32,812 bases of DNA from positions 1 to 32,812 of the forward strand of contig JAJDHT010000001.1 in the NCBI GenBank assembly GCA_030266325.1. The letters are read 5' to 3'. The DNA comes from Ruminococcaceae bacterium OttesenSCG-928-I18 (GTDB taxonomy: Bacteria; Bacillota; Clostridia; Oscillospirales; Ruminococcaceae). Of this stretch, positions 1 to 8,062 are shown in pieces (position 1 is the first letter of the stretch; each line of letters starts with the position of its first letter). Position numbers and translations under genes: made by a program. The notes under the pieces were generated by a model. The model was not told the DNA's origin. It made no database searches and worked only from the letters and a program-made list of their open reading frames with translations.

Positions 1-511
1 TCCCTGGTGCGATTCACCCGATTTTCTGACGGGATTTTCGGTGTTTTACCTGGACGCAGAGGGCAAAAACGCCGTGGAAGTGACCTCGGTGCGCCCACAC
101 AAAAACCTGTGCATCATCCGCCTGCAGGGGGTTGATTCGATCGAGGCCGCGCGCCCTCTCATAGGGAAAACCGCCTATATAGACAGGCGGGAGGCAAACT
201 TGCCGCCCGGGCACTTTTTCCTGCAAGATCTCCTGGGCGCCCGCGTGGTTGACGCCGACAATAGGGAGGAATATGGCCGGGTGGAGGAGGTGACCCACCC
301 CGGACGGCACGATGTATGGAGGGTTGTGGGCGAAAAGGGAGAACATCTTTTCCCCGCGGTGGCCCCTTTTCTGGACTCACTGGATCTCGAAGAGGGGGTG
401 GCGCTGGTGCGGCCCATAGAGGGGATGTTTGAACCACAGCCTGCGGCCGAACACCCGGGCCGTGCGACGCCAAAGAGACGTAAGCATGGCAAAGAGGGAA
501 AGCGGCCATGA
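1..511 (+). CDS. rimM: Ribosome maturation factor RimM, 5' end missing
   Basis: RimM binds ribosomal protein S19 and helps mature the 30S subunit head. The reading frame is open from base 2, so the gene begins upstream of the window; the GTG at 41 is internal, because the residues before it (PWCDSPDFL) already fit the RimM N-terminal barrel. The C-terminal half is a PRC-barrel, seen as [12 protein letters not shown] and later [18 protein letters not shown], ending in the family-typical [10 protein letters not shown] basic tail of about 25 residues rich in Arg and Lys follows. The stop overlaps the trmD start by 4 bases (ATGA), so the two are translationally coupled, as in the usual rpsP-rimM-trmD arrangement. 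The call is secure; only the missing N-terminus is unknown. Confidence 0.93.
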   Translation, partial: PWCDSPDFLTGFSVFYLDAEGKNAVEVTSVRPHKNLCIIRLQGVDSIEAARPLIGKTAYIDRREANLPPGHFFLQDLLGARVVDADNREEYGRVEEVTHPGRHDVWRVVGEKGEHLFPAVAPFLDSLDLEEGVALVRPIEGMFEPQPAAEHPGRATPKRRKHGKEGKRP

Positions 512-1245
512 TACGCATAGACATTGCCACACTGTTTCCCGAAATGTGCGAGACGATCATGAGCGAGAGCATCATTGGCCGCGCACGCAGGGAGGAAAAA
601 TTCAAACTGTATTGCCACAACATCCGCGACTACACGCTGAGCAAACAGCGCCACGTGGATGACTATACCTATGGCGGCGGCCACGGCATGGTGATGCAGG
701 CCGACCCCATCGCCCGGTGTATCGACCTGATCCTTTGGCAGCACGAGGCGGCGGGCCGCGACCGCCCCCGGGTTCTGTTCATGACCCCGGCAGGCCACCC
801 CTACACCCAGGAAGACGCCAAGCGTTTTGCCGCTCTGCCCGGGCTCGTGCTGGTTTGCGGCCATTATGAGGGGATGGATGAAAGGGTCCTCGAGGCCTAT
901 GCCGACGAGGAGATCAGCCTTGGGGATTTTGTGTTGTCGGGCGGGGAACTGCCCGCGCTGGCGGTGGCAGACAGCGTGCTTCGGCTTCAGCCCGGGGTGC
1001 TGAAAAACCCCGAGGGATACGAGGGGGAAAGCCACTATGACGGCCTGCTGGAATATCCCCAGTACAGCCGCCCCGAAGTGTGGAGGGGCCGCAGTGTGCC
1101 GCCGGTCCTGCTCTCTGGCCACGCCGCAAACATTCAGCAGTGGCGCCAAGAACAGCAGAGGGAACGCACCCGGGTAAGACGCCCGGACCTGTTTCAAAAA
1201 TGGAGCGGAGAAAGAGGAGGCAAAAAGGACGACACCGGCAAATAG
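508..1245 (+). CDS. trmD: tRNA (guanine-N1-)-methyltransferase TrmD
   Basis: This cytoplasmic SPOUT-class enzyme methylates G37 of tRNAs with S-adenosylmethionine, which prevents +1 frameshifting. The 245-aa product has the family length. Visible signatures are [13 protein letters not shown] near residue 55, the trefoil-knot SAM site with [11 protein letters not shown] near 118 and [14 protein letters not shown] near 137, and [11 protein letters not shown] near 155, followed by the family's basic C-terminal helices. The start ATG at 508 overlaps the rimM stop by 4 bases. No rplS or other ribosomal gene follows; the next gene is ptsH after a 278-base gap. There is no convincing U-tailed terminator directly behind it. 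Confidence 0.97.
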   Translation: MIRIDIATLFPEMCETIMSESIIGRARREEKFKLYCHNIRDYTLSKQRHVDDYTYGGGHGMVMQADPIARCIDLILWQHEAAGRDRPRVLFMTPAGHPYTQEDAKRFAALPGLVLVCGHYEGMDERVLEAYADEEISLGDFVLSGGELPALAVADSVLRLQPGVLKNPEGYEGESHYDGLLEYPQYSRPEVWRGRSVPPVLLSGHAANIQQWRQEQQRERTRVRRPDLFQKWSGERGGKKDDTGK

Positions 1246-1422
1246 ACAAACCGTGCCGGTATGGTTCGATCGAGGCGTAATGTTGTCGAAACGTGTGAAA
1301 ATAGAACCGATTGGGGAAGAATCTGCGCTGTAGCAGAAAAAGAGAAAACTGGCAAATAGCACAAAACCCTTTTACGATATTGGCAACTTATGTGCCACAA
1401 TGCTAAAAGAAGACGGAAAAAG

Positions 1423-1451
1423 TTGACCTTTGCACGGTTAGTCTATAGAAT
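1423..1451 (+). promoter_or_regulatory. Predicted sigma-A promoter of ptsH
   Basis: A -35 box TTGACC (1423-1428) and a -10 box TAGAAT (1446-1451) are separated by exactly 17 bases in the gap before ptsH. Both boxes are close to consensus. The start site would be near 1458, leaving a leader of about 65 bases. The rest of the 1246-1523 gap shows no gene and no strong hairpin. Confidence 0.6.
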
Positions 1452-1523
1452 GGTAAGAGGTAACAGAGATACGAAAGTGGAAAGAGAATTTAATTAGAGA
1501 CTAATGGGGAGTGGGGTACTCTT

Positions 1524-1787
1524 ATGTACGTAAAAGAAGTCACAGTGGAAAACCAGGTGGGACTGCACGCGCGCCCAGCCACCTTTTTTATTCAAAAGGC
1601 AAACGAATTCAAATCCTCTATCTGGGTGGAAAAAGAAGAGCGCCGAGTGAATGCCAAAAGCCTCCTGGGCGTGCTTTCCCTGGGCATTGTGGGGGGCACG
1701 ACCATCCGCGTGATTGCGGACGGCCCCGACGAGCAGACCGCCGTGGACGGGCTTGTGAAGCTGGTGACATCCGGTTTCAGCGAATAG
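1524..1787 (+). CDS. ptsH: Phosphocarrier protein HPr
   Basis: HPr passes phosphate from EI to the sugar-specific EII proteins of the phosphotransferase system. In Firmicutes its Ser46-phosphorylated form is also the corepressor of CcpA. The 87-aa protein has the family length. The catalytic His is at residue 15 in QVGLHARPAT and the HPr-kinase target Ser is at residue 46 in NAKSLLGVLSLGI. Because His15 is present, this is HPr rather than Crh, which has Gln there. No ptsI is adjacent; the gene stands alone between a promoter near 1423-1451 and a terminator at 1801-1832. GGGGAGTGGGG upstream of the ATG is the likely ribosome binding site. Confidence 0.95.
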   Translation: MYVKEVTVENQVGLHARPATFFIQKANEFKSSIWVEKEERRVNAKSLLGVLSLGIVGGTTIRVIADGPDEQTAVDGLVKLVTSGFSE

Positions 1788-1800
1788 AGCCTCTGTGTTG

Positions 1801-1832
1801 GCGCTGCCTCTTTTTGCAGGCGGCGCTTTTTT
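1801..1832 (+). terminator. Rho-independent terminator of ptsH
   Basis: The arms GCGCTGCCT (1801-1809) and AGGCGGCGC (1818-1826) form a 9-bp stem with one G-T wobble. A TTTTTT tract follows directly. It lies 13 bases after the ptsH stop, so ptsH is probably monocistronic. The remaining gap to uvrC (1833-2009) holds no recognisable feature. Confidence 0.88.
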
Positions 1833-2009
1833 CTTAGATGGGAATGGCCGTTTTGTCTCTCCTGGCGCGGGCCTGAAATGGCTTGCTGTGCGGGGAAAGG
1901 TCGGGGACGGCAGGTGTTGGGTCTTGCGAGTATTCTTCGGTGAGCCCCGGCACAAACCTTCCGAAAGAGATGGAAACGGCACGAAAGGCCTTTGGACAAG
2001 GAGCATGGA

Positions 2010-3884
2010 TTGACCAAAAAGGAACTGCATGGAAAAGCCCTCAAGCTGCCCAAACTTCCGGGAGTTTACCTTATACAGGACAAGCATGGCACGATCATTT
2101 ATATAGGCAAGGCAAAAAACCTGTTTTCGAGGGTGGGCCAATACTTCCGCGCCGGGGTGCCGCACGACCAAAAGACCGAGAGAATGATTGAGTCGGCCAG
2201 CGACTTTGACACGATTGTGACCGGCAGCGAGTATGAGGCGCTGGTGCTGGAGTGCAGCCAGATCAAACAGCACCAGCCCAAATACAACATTCTTCTCAAG
2301 GACGACAAGGGTTATAGTTACATCAAAGTGACCCGCGGAGACTGGCCACGCATCACGGCCGAACTGCAAAAAGGCGAAGATGAAGCGGAGTATATCGGGC
2401 CCTACCTGTCCAGCTTTGCTGTGAAGCAGATGGTACAGACGGTGCTGGATTCCTTCCTTCTGCCTCGCTGTACGAGGCGTTTTCCCCAGGATTTTGGCAA
2501 GGCGAGGCCCTGCCTGTACAGTCACATAGGAAAGTGTATGGCCGTCTGTACGGGAAAAATACCGCAGGAGGACTATGCTGAGGCGGTAGAGAATGCCCTG
2601 CAGATGGTCCGAAACGGACAGGGCGAAATTGTGTCGCTGCTGCAGCGGCGAATGGAAGAGGCCGCCGAGAACCTGGAATTTGAAAGGGCCGCGTTGCTGC
2701 GAAACCAGATACGGGCCATCAAAAAGGTGAACGCGGGACAGACGGTGGTGAAAGAAGGGGAGAAAAACCAGGATGTCATCGCCTTTGCCAACAGCCCAAA
2801 AGCGGTTTGTGCCGCCATTTTGCGCTTCCGCGAGGGAGCGCTTGCCGACAAAAAGGAGTATCTTTTTTACGAGGCGGAGAGCATAGATATTGTGCGGGAA
2901 CAATTTCTTGCACAATATTACCTGGACGAGGGGGAGGAAATACCCAAAAGCATCGCCGTGGATGCGCCGCTGCCGGGGCAAGACCTGCTGCAGAGGCTCT
3001 TGAGCGAGCAAAAGGGCGCAAAGGTGCGCCTGTACACCCCCGAGCGCGGAGACAACAAACGGCTGATCGAGATGGCCTATGTGAACGCGATGGAGCGCCT
3101 GGCCCAGGAGAGCGGACGCACCAGCCGGGAGGAAAAAATCTTGGACGAACTGGCCGGTCTTCTCGGCCTGCCGGTTCCGCCCACGGTGATAGAGAGCTAC
3201 GACATTTCGAACTGGGGCGAGGGAACCAGTGTCTGTGGCATGGTCGTTTTTGAAAACGGGAAGCCAAAAAAGGCGGGATACCGCCGTTTCAAGATAAACA
3301 GTGTGGAGGGTACCGACGACTATGCCAGTATGGCGGAGGCCCTTTTGCGCCGGGCTGCCGAATATGACGCGGGCGCCAAGGGCCAGTTTGGCGTACGGCC
3401 CGATCTGATTTTGCTGGACGGGGGCCTTGGACAGGTGGGCGCGGGGGCGAAAAGCCTGGCCGACACCGGCCTTGGAGACGTACCTGTCTACGGCATGGTG
3501 AAGGACGACCGACACCGCACCAGGGCGATTGTATCGGCCGACGGAAAACAGATTGAGCTGGCGCTGCACCGCAGTATATTCAGCTTTGTGACACGGATTC
3601 AGGACGAGGTGCACCGTTTTGCCATCGACTACCAGAGGCGGCGAGCGAAAGGGAAAACATTCGCCTCCACACTGACACAAATCAAGGGGGTGGGCCCCGA
3701 AACGGCAAAAACTCTGATGCGGCAGTTTAAGACGATGAAGGCCATTGCCGCGGCAGAGCAAGCGCAATTGGCCGCCGTAAAAGGGGTGAACAAAAACGCC
3801 GCCAAAGCCGTGTGGGAACATTACCACAAAGGCGAAACCCCCGCCCGGCAAGAGACCCCCGGGAAGCTGGAACAGGGGCAGTGA
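2010..3884 (+). CDS. uvrC: Excinuclease ABC subunit C (UvrC)
   Basis: UvrC makes the two incisions flanking a lesion in nucleotide excision repair with UvrA and UvrB. I chose the TTG at 2010 because AAGGAG (1998-2003) lies 6 bases upstream and the product then begins MTKKELHGKALKLPKLPGVY, the family N-terminus; an in-frame TTG at 1992 is possible but lacks such spacing. The resulting 624 aa is the usual length. Domains in order: GIY-YIG nuclease (GVY at 18-20, YIG at 31-33, Glu76); four cysteines at 154, 168, 176 and 180 spaced like the iron-sulfur ligands of E. coli UvrC; the UvrB-binding UVR helix pair near 203-240; the RNase H-like nuclease (ESYDISNWGEG, LILLDGGLGQ, DEVHRFA); and tandem helix-hairpin-helix motifs (IKGVGPETAKTLM) at the C-terminus. 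Confidence 0.97.
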   Translation: MTKKELHGKALKLPKLPGVYLIQDKHGTIIYIGKAKNLFSRVGQYFRAGVPHDQKTERMIESASDFDTIVTGSEYEALVLECSQIKQHQPKYNILLKDDKGYSYIKVTRGDWPRITAELQKGEDEAEYIGPYLSSFAVKQMVQTVLDSFLLPRCTRRFPQDFGKARPCLYSHIGKCMAVCTGKIPQEDYAEAVENALQMVRNGQGEIVSLLQRRMEEAAENLEFERAALLRNQIRAIKKVNAGQTVVKEGEKNQDVIAFANSPKAVCAAILRFREGALADKKEYLFYEAESIDIVREQFLAQYYLDEGEEIPKSIAVDAPLPGQDLLQRLLSEQKGAKVRLYTPERGDNKRLIEMAYVNAMERLAQESGRTSREEKILDELAGLLGLPVPPTVIESYDISNWGEGTSVCGMVVFENGKPKKAGYRRFKINSVEGTDDYASMAEALLRRAAEYDAGAKGQFGVRPDLILLDGGLGQVGAGAKSLADTGLGDVPVYGMVKDDRHRTRAIVSADGKQIELALHRSIFSFVTRIQDEVHRFAIDYQRRRAKGKTFASTLTQIKGVGPETAKTLMRQFKTMKAIAAAEQAQLAAVKGVNKNAAKAVWEHYHKGETPARQETPGKLEQGQ

Positions 3885-3954
3885 GATGCTGGGGCCAGAA
3901 CAAAAGCACACTGAAAAACAACGTAACATAGAAAGCAGGAATGGAGGAAGTACA

Positions 3955-4239
3955 ATGAGACTGATGTATATGGGTGTGGACAACCGCGTGAGGGTGGCCG
4001 AGGCAAACCGTGTGAAGTTTCTGGAGGATGGTTTCCAGCGGACCGACAAGATGGATGAACGCAGCGATGATATCACCGGCCCTGTGATTGTGGCGCACGT
4101 CTACCGCAGCAAAGGGGGAAAACGCCTCACGCTGTCTCCCCCCGCGGGCTATGACATGTCGGCGGCGCGCCAGCAGCTTTTGGAAAAGGGATGGCTGGAC
4201 ATCACCGACTGCACGGTCAAGATGGAAAACCTGTATTGA
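3955..4239 (+). CDS. Conserved-looking 94-aa protein of unknown function
   Basis: I do not recognise this family. The start ATG at 3955 is supported by GGAGG at 3943-3947, 7 bases upstream; the frame is open further upstream but without a comparable start site. The 94-aa product is soluble and mixed-charge, with no signal peptide, membrane segment or cysteine cluster. It starts MRLMYMGVDNRVRVAEANR, has a beta-rich middle (VIVAHVYRSKGGKRLTLSPP), and ends with a helix and short strand (LLEKGWLDITDCTVKMENLY). It lies 70 bases after uvrC and 71 before rsmD on the same strand. Good codon structure and a strong ribosome binding site argue that it is real. Confidence 0.7.
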   Translation: MRLMYMGVDNRVRVAEANRVKFLEDGFQRTDKMDERSDDITGPVIVAHVYRSKGGKRLTLSPPAGYDMSAARQQLLEKGWLDITDCTVKMENLY

Positions 4240-4310
4240 TCTCCTGCGAAGCATTTGACAAATGAAACAGGAGCACGCATAATAAAACTGCCTTCCATGG
4301 AGTGTTTGCC

Positions 4311-4880
4311 ATGCGTATCATTGCGGGTAAAAGCCGGGGGGTGGCGCTGGAGACCCTGCCGGGGCAAGAGACCCGCCCCACACTCGAACGAGTGAAAGAG
4401 GGGATGTTCAGCGCGGTGCAGTTTTGGCTGCCGGGCGCGAAAGTGCTGGACCTTTATGCGGGCAGCGGGCAGCTGGGGCTGGAGGCACTTTCCCGCGGGG
4501 CCGCCTCCTGCCTGTTTGTCGATTTTTCGCCCAAAGCGGTCGCCGTCATTCGCCGCAACGCCGAAAAGGCCGGCTTTTTGGAGCAATGCCGGGTCTATCG
4601 CAAAAGCGTTGAGGATTTTCTGGCAAGGCCCCTGGAACGGTATGATCTGCTTTTGCTCGACCCGCCCTATCAAAGCGGCATTTTTCCGGAAATCCTCTTT
4701 AGGCTGGCGCCCTTTTGCGGGGAAAACGCGGTTGTGCTTTGCGAGAGCGAGGCCGGGCTGGAGATGCCTTTGGAATGCGCGGGCCTGCACAGGGAAAAGA
4801 ACTACCGCTATGGCACGGTTCAGGTGTCTCGCTACCGGTTTTCCGGCGAAGAGGAAAAAACCCCAACGCATGAAGAATGA
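4311..4880 (+). CDS. rsmD: 16S rRNA (guanine(966)-N2)-methyltransferase RsmD
   Basis: RsmD methylates G966 of 16S rRNA during small-subunit assembly. The ATG at 4311 gives the family N-terminus MRIIAGKSRGVALETLPG, with GGAG at 4298-4301 upstream; a GTG at 4302 would only add three residues. The 189-aa protein has the Rossmann SAM motif VLDLYAGSGQLGLEALSRGA near residue 45, an acidic strand end (CLFVDFSPKA), and the N6/N2-type catalytic motif DPPY near 119 (LLLLDPPYQSG). Its length is typical. It is followed after 31 bases by coaD, a pairing common in Clostridia and Bacilli. Confidence 0.95.
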   Translation: MRIIAGKSRGVALETLPGQETRPTLERVKEGMFSAVQFWLPGAKVLDLYAGSGQLGLEALSRGAASCLFVDFSPKAVAVIRRNAEKAGFLEQCRVYRKSVEDFLARPLERYDLLLLDPPYQSGIFPEILFRLAPFCGENAVVLCESEAGLEMPLECAGLHREKNYRYGTVQVSRYRFSGEEEKTPTHEE

Positions 4881-4911
4881 TGCGGCTGTGCATCGTTATT
4901 GTGGAGGAAGC

Positions 4912-5409
4912 ATGCGAATTGCAATCTGCCCGGGCAGCTATGACCCGGTGACCAACGGACACATCAACATTATTGAGCGCAGTACCCAGCTGTTTGACAA
5001 GGTCATCGTCGTGGTGCTTGTGAACCCGAACAAACAGACTGCGTTTTCCCGCGAGGAGAGGGTCGATCTATTGAAGCTCGCTCTGCAGGGCATGCCGAAG
5101 ATAGAGGTGGATACCTGCGACGGCCTGGTGGCGGAATATGCCCGGGAAAAGGGGGCCACGGCGCTTGTGAAAGGCCTGCGCGCCATGTCGGATTTTGAAT
5201 ATGAATTTCAAATGGCGCTGATCAACAAGAGGTTGAATAGTGAGCTGGAAACAGTGTTTATCACAACGGACATCAACAACATGTTCCTTTCTTCCAGCGC
5301 AGTGCGTGAAGTGGCCCGCTTCGGTGGGTCTCTCAGCGGGTTTGTGCCCAAGGTTATCGAGCCCAAACTGTACGAGCGGCTGGCGGCGCAGGCCGGGGAC
5401 GCGGAGTGA
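4912..5409 (+). CDS. coaD: Phosphopantetheine adenylyltransferase CoaD
   Basis: CoaD transfers AMP from ATP to 4'-phosphopantetheine, the penultimate step of coenzyme A synthesis. The start ATG at 4912 is preceded by GGAGG (4903-4907); an open frame extends far upstream over rsmD but is not coding there. The 165-aa protein has the nucleotidyltransferase motif CPGSYDPVTNGHINII (TNGH holds the catalytic His near residue 18), KGLRAMSDFEYEFQMA, and the second ATP motif FLSSSAVREVARFGG. Length and motif order match the family. Its stop at 5409 is followed by a dispersed repeat (5432-5534) before the next gene. Confidence 0.97.
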   Translation: MRIAICPGSYDPVTNGHINIIERSTQLFDKVIVVVLVNPNKQTAFSREERVDLLKLALQGMPKIEVDTCDGLVAEYAREKGATALVKGLRAMSDFEYEFQMALINKRLNSELETVFITTDINNMFLSSSAVREVARFGGSLSGFVPKVIEPKLYERLAAQAGDAE

Positions 5410-5431
5410 AGAGCCCATTTTGTGAGAGACG

Positions 5432-5534
5432 GAATGACGCGCGCTGCCCGCAGCTGGGCTACGGGGTATCGGCGCCACGGACCGACAACTCCGCCCCAAG
5501 GGGCGGGGGTATGCGACCCCGCTAGTGGGGAATG
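5432..5534 (+). repeat. Dispersed hairpin-rich intergenic repeat, copy A
   Basis: About 103 bases between coaD and the coiled-coil gene match, in opposite orientation, stretches at 8649-8794 and 31535-31636. Shared blocks in order are CCCGCAGCTGGG, ATCGGCGCCACGGAC, TCCGCCCCAAGGGGCG and a CCCC..TAGTGGGG palindrome. Several blocks are self-complementary, so the RNA would fold strongly. Copy A lacks the roughly 40-base insertion found in copy B. It resembles a small non-coding mobile or structured element; no coding potential is credible. Confidence 0.75.
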
Positions 5535-5582
5535 AAACGGAGATTTGCGGAAATACAATGGCCCCGGACGGAGGAGAACGGT

Positions 5583-6038
5583 ATGAATATTGACGACTTG
5601 CTGGACTTGATGGACGAAACTTTGGAAGACGCATTCACGGTGCCTCTTTCAGGCAAAAGAATGGTGGATGCGGAAAAACTGCGCGATATCATTGACGATG
5701 TGCGCCTAAATATGCCCACGGAAATTCGCCAGGCCAAGGCGATTGTGCAAGACCGCGCCGAAATTGTGGAGGGCGCGCGCAAAGAGGCCGAGGCGATTAT
5801 CAAAAAGGCCGAGGACCGCGCCAAGATCATCGTGAGCGAACAGGAGATTGTGAAACAGAGCGAACAAAAAGCGGCCGATATCATGCGTGTGGCCAATCAG
5901 GGCGCGAAAGAGATGCGCAACTCCGTCACGAATTACTGTGAAAATATCCTGCACCAAGCGGAGGAGCAGCTGATCAAGAGCTGTAATGAGGTAAAGAACG
6001 TTCGCAATTCCATCCGACATAAGGACAAAAAAATCTAA
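5583..6038 (+). CDS. Coiled-coil protein, DivIVA/ATPase-subunit-like
   Basis: The ATG at 5583 is preceded by GGAGGAG (5570-5576) with 6-base spacing and gives a 151-aa soluble protein. After a short N-terminal region (MNIDDLLDLMDETLEDAF) comes a predicted long alpha-helical, Ala/Glu/Lys/Gln-rich segment from about residue 55 to 120 (for example EGARKEAEAIIKKAEDRAK), of the heptad type expected for a coiled coil. The end is basic (NSIRHKDKKI). Proteins like this directly downstream of coaD in Clostridia are commonly labelled DivIVA-like or V-type ATPase subunit H-like on composition alone. The actual role is unknown; a scaffold or cell-division role is only a guess. A strong terminator at 6067 ends the unit. 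Confidence 0.75.
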   Translation: MNIDDLLDLMDETLEDAFTVPLSGKRMVDAEKLRDIIDDVRLNMPTEIRQAKAIVQDRAEIVEGARKEAEAIIKKAEDRAKIIVSEQEIVKQSEQKAADIMRVANQGAKEMRNSVTNYCENILHQAEEQLIKSCNEVKNVRNSIRHKDKKI

Positions 6039-6066
6039 ACCAGCCTTCTTTGACACAGTGAAAAAC

Positions 6067-6100
6067 GGAGCCCCGTCCGGTTGGACGGGGCTCCATTTTT
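6067..6100 (+). terminator. Strong rho-independent terminator
   Basis: A perfect 12-bp stem, GGAGCCCCGTCC (6067-6078) and GGACGGGGCTCC (6083-6094), has a GGTT loop and is followed by ATTTTT. It ends the coaD-side operon. The sugar gene cluster arriving from the right on the minus strand ends at 6191. Confidence 0.93.
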
Positions 6101-6190
6101 ATAGCTCTTGCTACCACTTCTGCCTGCCTGCGCGTTCTATTACAGTCTCGCCAATGGTTCTTGCAGCAAAAACGAACACAGGGCAAACAC

Positions 6191-7126
6191 CTATATTTTG
6201 TCACATTGCTCTAAAAAATGCAGCACTTCCTCTGCGCCGGGAATGCCGGTCGTGGCACCTAGGGACTGAATACAAAAGGCCGACACGGCCGAGGCAAACT
6301 GCGCACAGCGCCGAAGTTCCCACCGGTTTTGCAGGCCGGTTAAGAAGCCTGCCACGAAAGAGTCTCCGGCCCCTGTCGTGTCTACCACCGGTACGTCGAA
6401 GGCGGGCAGGGAAAAGCTCTCGCTGCTGTTTTTCAGGTAACAGCCCGCTTTCCCCAGCTTCAGTACGACGGTTCCCACACCCTCCTCCATCAGTGCCGTG
6501 GCAATGGCCTCGGGTTCCTGTTCCCCTGTGATGTTTTTCGCCTCCTCGAAGCTGGGCATAAAAAAATCCAGATGGGGAAGGCAGGGACGAATGGTGGAAA
6601 GCCACTGGCCGTTTGAATCCCAGGTGACATCCATACTGGTCTGTTTCCCCTTTTTCCTCGCCTGGCGAAACAGCGCCGCCGCCCCCTCTCCGTCGAAACG
6701 GGGCAGGTTGTAGGTGCCTCCCACATGGACGTTTTCGCACCCGTCCAGCAGGGACAAGTCGATATCCTCATATTGAAAATAATCGTTGGATCCACCAAAA
6801 TAGAGAAACTTGCGCTCCCCGTCCGTTGTGACAAGCACGATGACCGAGGAGGTGGGCACCTCCCGCACCAAAGTGACCCCGCGGGTATCGATTTTTTCCG
6901 CCCGCAGTGTATCGGAGAGGAAACGGCCAAAATCGTCGTCCCCCACCTTACCGCTGCAGACCACATGGTTTCCAAGGCGCGACAGGGAAATGGCCGTGTT
7001 CATCATGTCGCCGCCGTTTTTAACAACGATTTGCTCCACCCGGCTGGTGTCCTGCCCCGACAAAAGCGCATCGACAGGTTTGACAATAATATCGGCCACG
7101 AGCTGGCCCGCACAAAACACAGCCAT
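6191..7126 (-). CDS. PfkB-family sugar kinase
   Basis: This 311-aa ribokinase-like enzyme is expected to phosphorylate a sugar or sugar phosphate with ATP in the cytoplasm. The N-terminal substrate-binding motif is atypical (KNGGDMMNTAISLSRLG) but followed by the usual GKVGDDDFGRFL. The C-terminal signature DTTGAGDSFVAGFL holds the catalytic Asp of the anion hole. It starts at 7126 behind GGAGGGGG and lies 39 bases after the aldolase gene, as the last gene of hxlA-hxlB-fba-pfkB. In that setting phosphorylation of fructose 6-phosphate to the bisphosphate would link the isomerase and the aldolase, but sugar kinase specificity cannot be read from motifs. It could equally be a kinase for another ketose. 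Confidence 0.88.
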   Translation of the reverse strand: MAVFCAGQLVADIIVKPVDALLSGQDTSRVEQIVVKNGGDMMNTAISLSRLGNHVVCSGKVGDDDFGRFLSDTLRAEKIDTRGVTLVREVPTSSVIVLVTTDGERKFLYFGGSNDYFQYEDIDLSLLDGCENVHVGGTYNLPRFDGEGAAALFRQARKKGKQTSMDVTWDSNGQWLSTIRPCLPHLDFFMPSFEEAKNITGEQEPEAIATALMEEGVGTVVLKLGKAGCYLKNSSESFSLPAFDVPVVDTTGAGDSFVAGFLTGLQNRWELRRCAQFASAVSAFCIQSLGATTGIPGAEEVLHFLEQCDKI

Positions 7127-7165
7127 ATCCGTCCCCCTCCCGTATCACGGGCGTTTTTCACTTTA

Positions 7166-8023
7166 TTAGGCTTTGCCCGCCGACATACAGACTTCTATCC
7201 AGCCTTTGACCACCTGCTTGATCTGTTCCCGCACGGGTTTGACGACGTCCAGGGTATACGGTGCCTCCCCTGCCCCGTCGAGGCTTTTGCGCAGGTTTTG
7301 CATGTAGGTGACGTGGACAATGGTGCCTACGTTGACCTTGTTAATGCCCCGGCTGATGGCTTTTTGAATGTCTTCTTTGGGAATTCCTGTGCCGCCGTGC
7401 AACACGAGTGGGATATCCACCGCCTCATTGACTTCAGAAAGACGCTCAAAATTGATTTCGGGTTTTCCCTTGTAAAAACCATGGGCCGTACCTATGCCCA
7501 CGGCAAGGGAGTCCACCTTGGTCTGCTCGACCAGTTTCACCGCCTCATCCACCTGTACAAGGAAGTCTCCCCCCTCGAAATCGCCCTCGATTCCCTTTCC
7601 CTGGATGCGGCCGATCTCCGCCTCCACCGCCACGCCCATGGCATGCGCCACCTGCACCACTTCGCCCGTGATGCGGATGTTTTCCGAAAGCTCATATTTT
7701 GAGGCATCGATCATAACAGAGGGATAACCGTGCCGAATGGCGCCGTAGCACAGCTCCGGCGTGGGCGAGTGATCCAGATGGTGGTAGATGGGATGGTCAT
7801 ATTGTTCCATCACCGTTTTTCCCAGTCCTCCACAGACCTCCACGCCGATGGCTTTCGCCACAAGCGGATTGCAGGCCAGCATGACGGGCGAGCGCATTTC
7901 TACGGCCGCGTCCACAATGGCCAGCATATCCCATATGTCCGAGTAGTTAAAGGCTGGAACGGCATATCCGCCCTGGTCCGCCTCTTTAAACCAATCAATG
8001 ATCGTTCTTTTTCCCGCCATCAT
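7166..8023 (-). CDS. Class II (zinc) ketose-bisphosphate aldolase
   Basis: Class II aldolases split fructose- or tagatose-1,6-bisphosphate, or related ketose phosphates, into dihydroxyacetone phosphate and an aldehyde. The 285-aa protein has the N-terminal GGYAVPAFNYSD, the zinc and catalytic site HHLDHS (Asp and His), VEAEIGRIQG with a metal-site Glu, GIGTAHGFY and VLHGGTGI with zinc His residues, and the phosphate-binding INKVNVGT. Either of two adjacent ATGs (8023 or 8020) fits GAGGTG upstream. It sits 39 bases behind hxlB. A paralogue is at 20878. Whether the substrate is fructose or tagatose bisphosphate, or something rarer, is not decided by the sequence. Confidence 0.92.
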   Translation of the reverse strand: MMAGKRTIIDWFKEADQGGYAVPAFNYSDIWDMLAIVDAAVEMRSPVMLACNPLVAKAIGVEVCGGLGKTVMEQYDHPIYHHLDHSPTPELCYGAIRHGYPSVMIDASKYELSENIRITGEVVQVAHAMGVAVEAEIGRIQGKGIEGDFEGGDFLVQVDEAVKLVEQTKVDSLAVGIGTAHGFYKGKPEINFERLSEVNEAVDIPLVLHGGTGIPKEDIQKAISRGINKVNVGTIVHVTYMQNLRKSLDGAGEAPYTLDVVKPVREQIKQVVKGWIEVCMSAGKA

Positions 8024-8062
8024 TTCACCTCTTCATTTTTTTACGGAATGTTTCTTGTGTTC

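Noticed and set aside
2005-2013. ATG just after the AAGGAG before uvrC
   Set aside because: It reads ATG GAT TGA, a two-codon frame out of phase with uvrC; the TTG at 2010 fits the family N-terminus.
1494-4076. Long open frame of 860 codons on the minus strand opposite uvrC
   Set aside because: It covers uvrC, whose protein matches its family from end to end. The antisense frame is low-complexity and unlike any protein, an effect of GC-rich codon bias.
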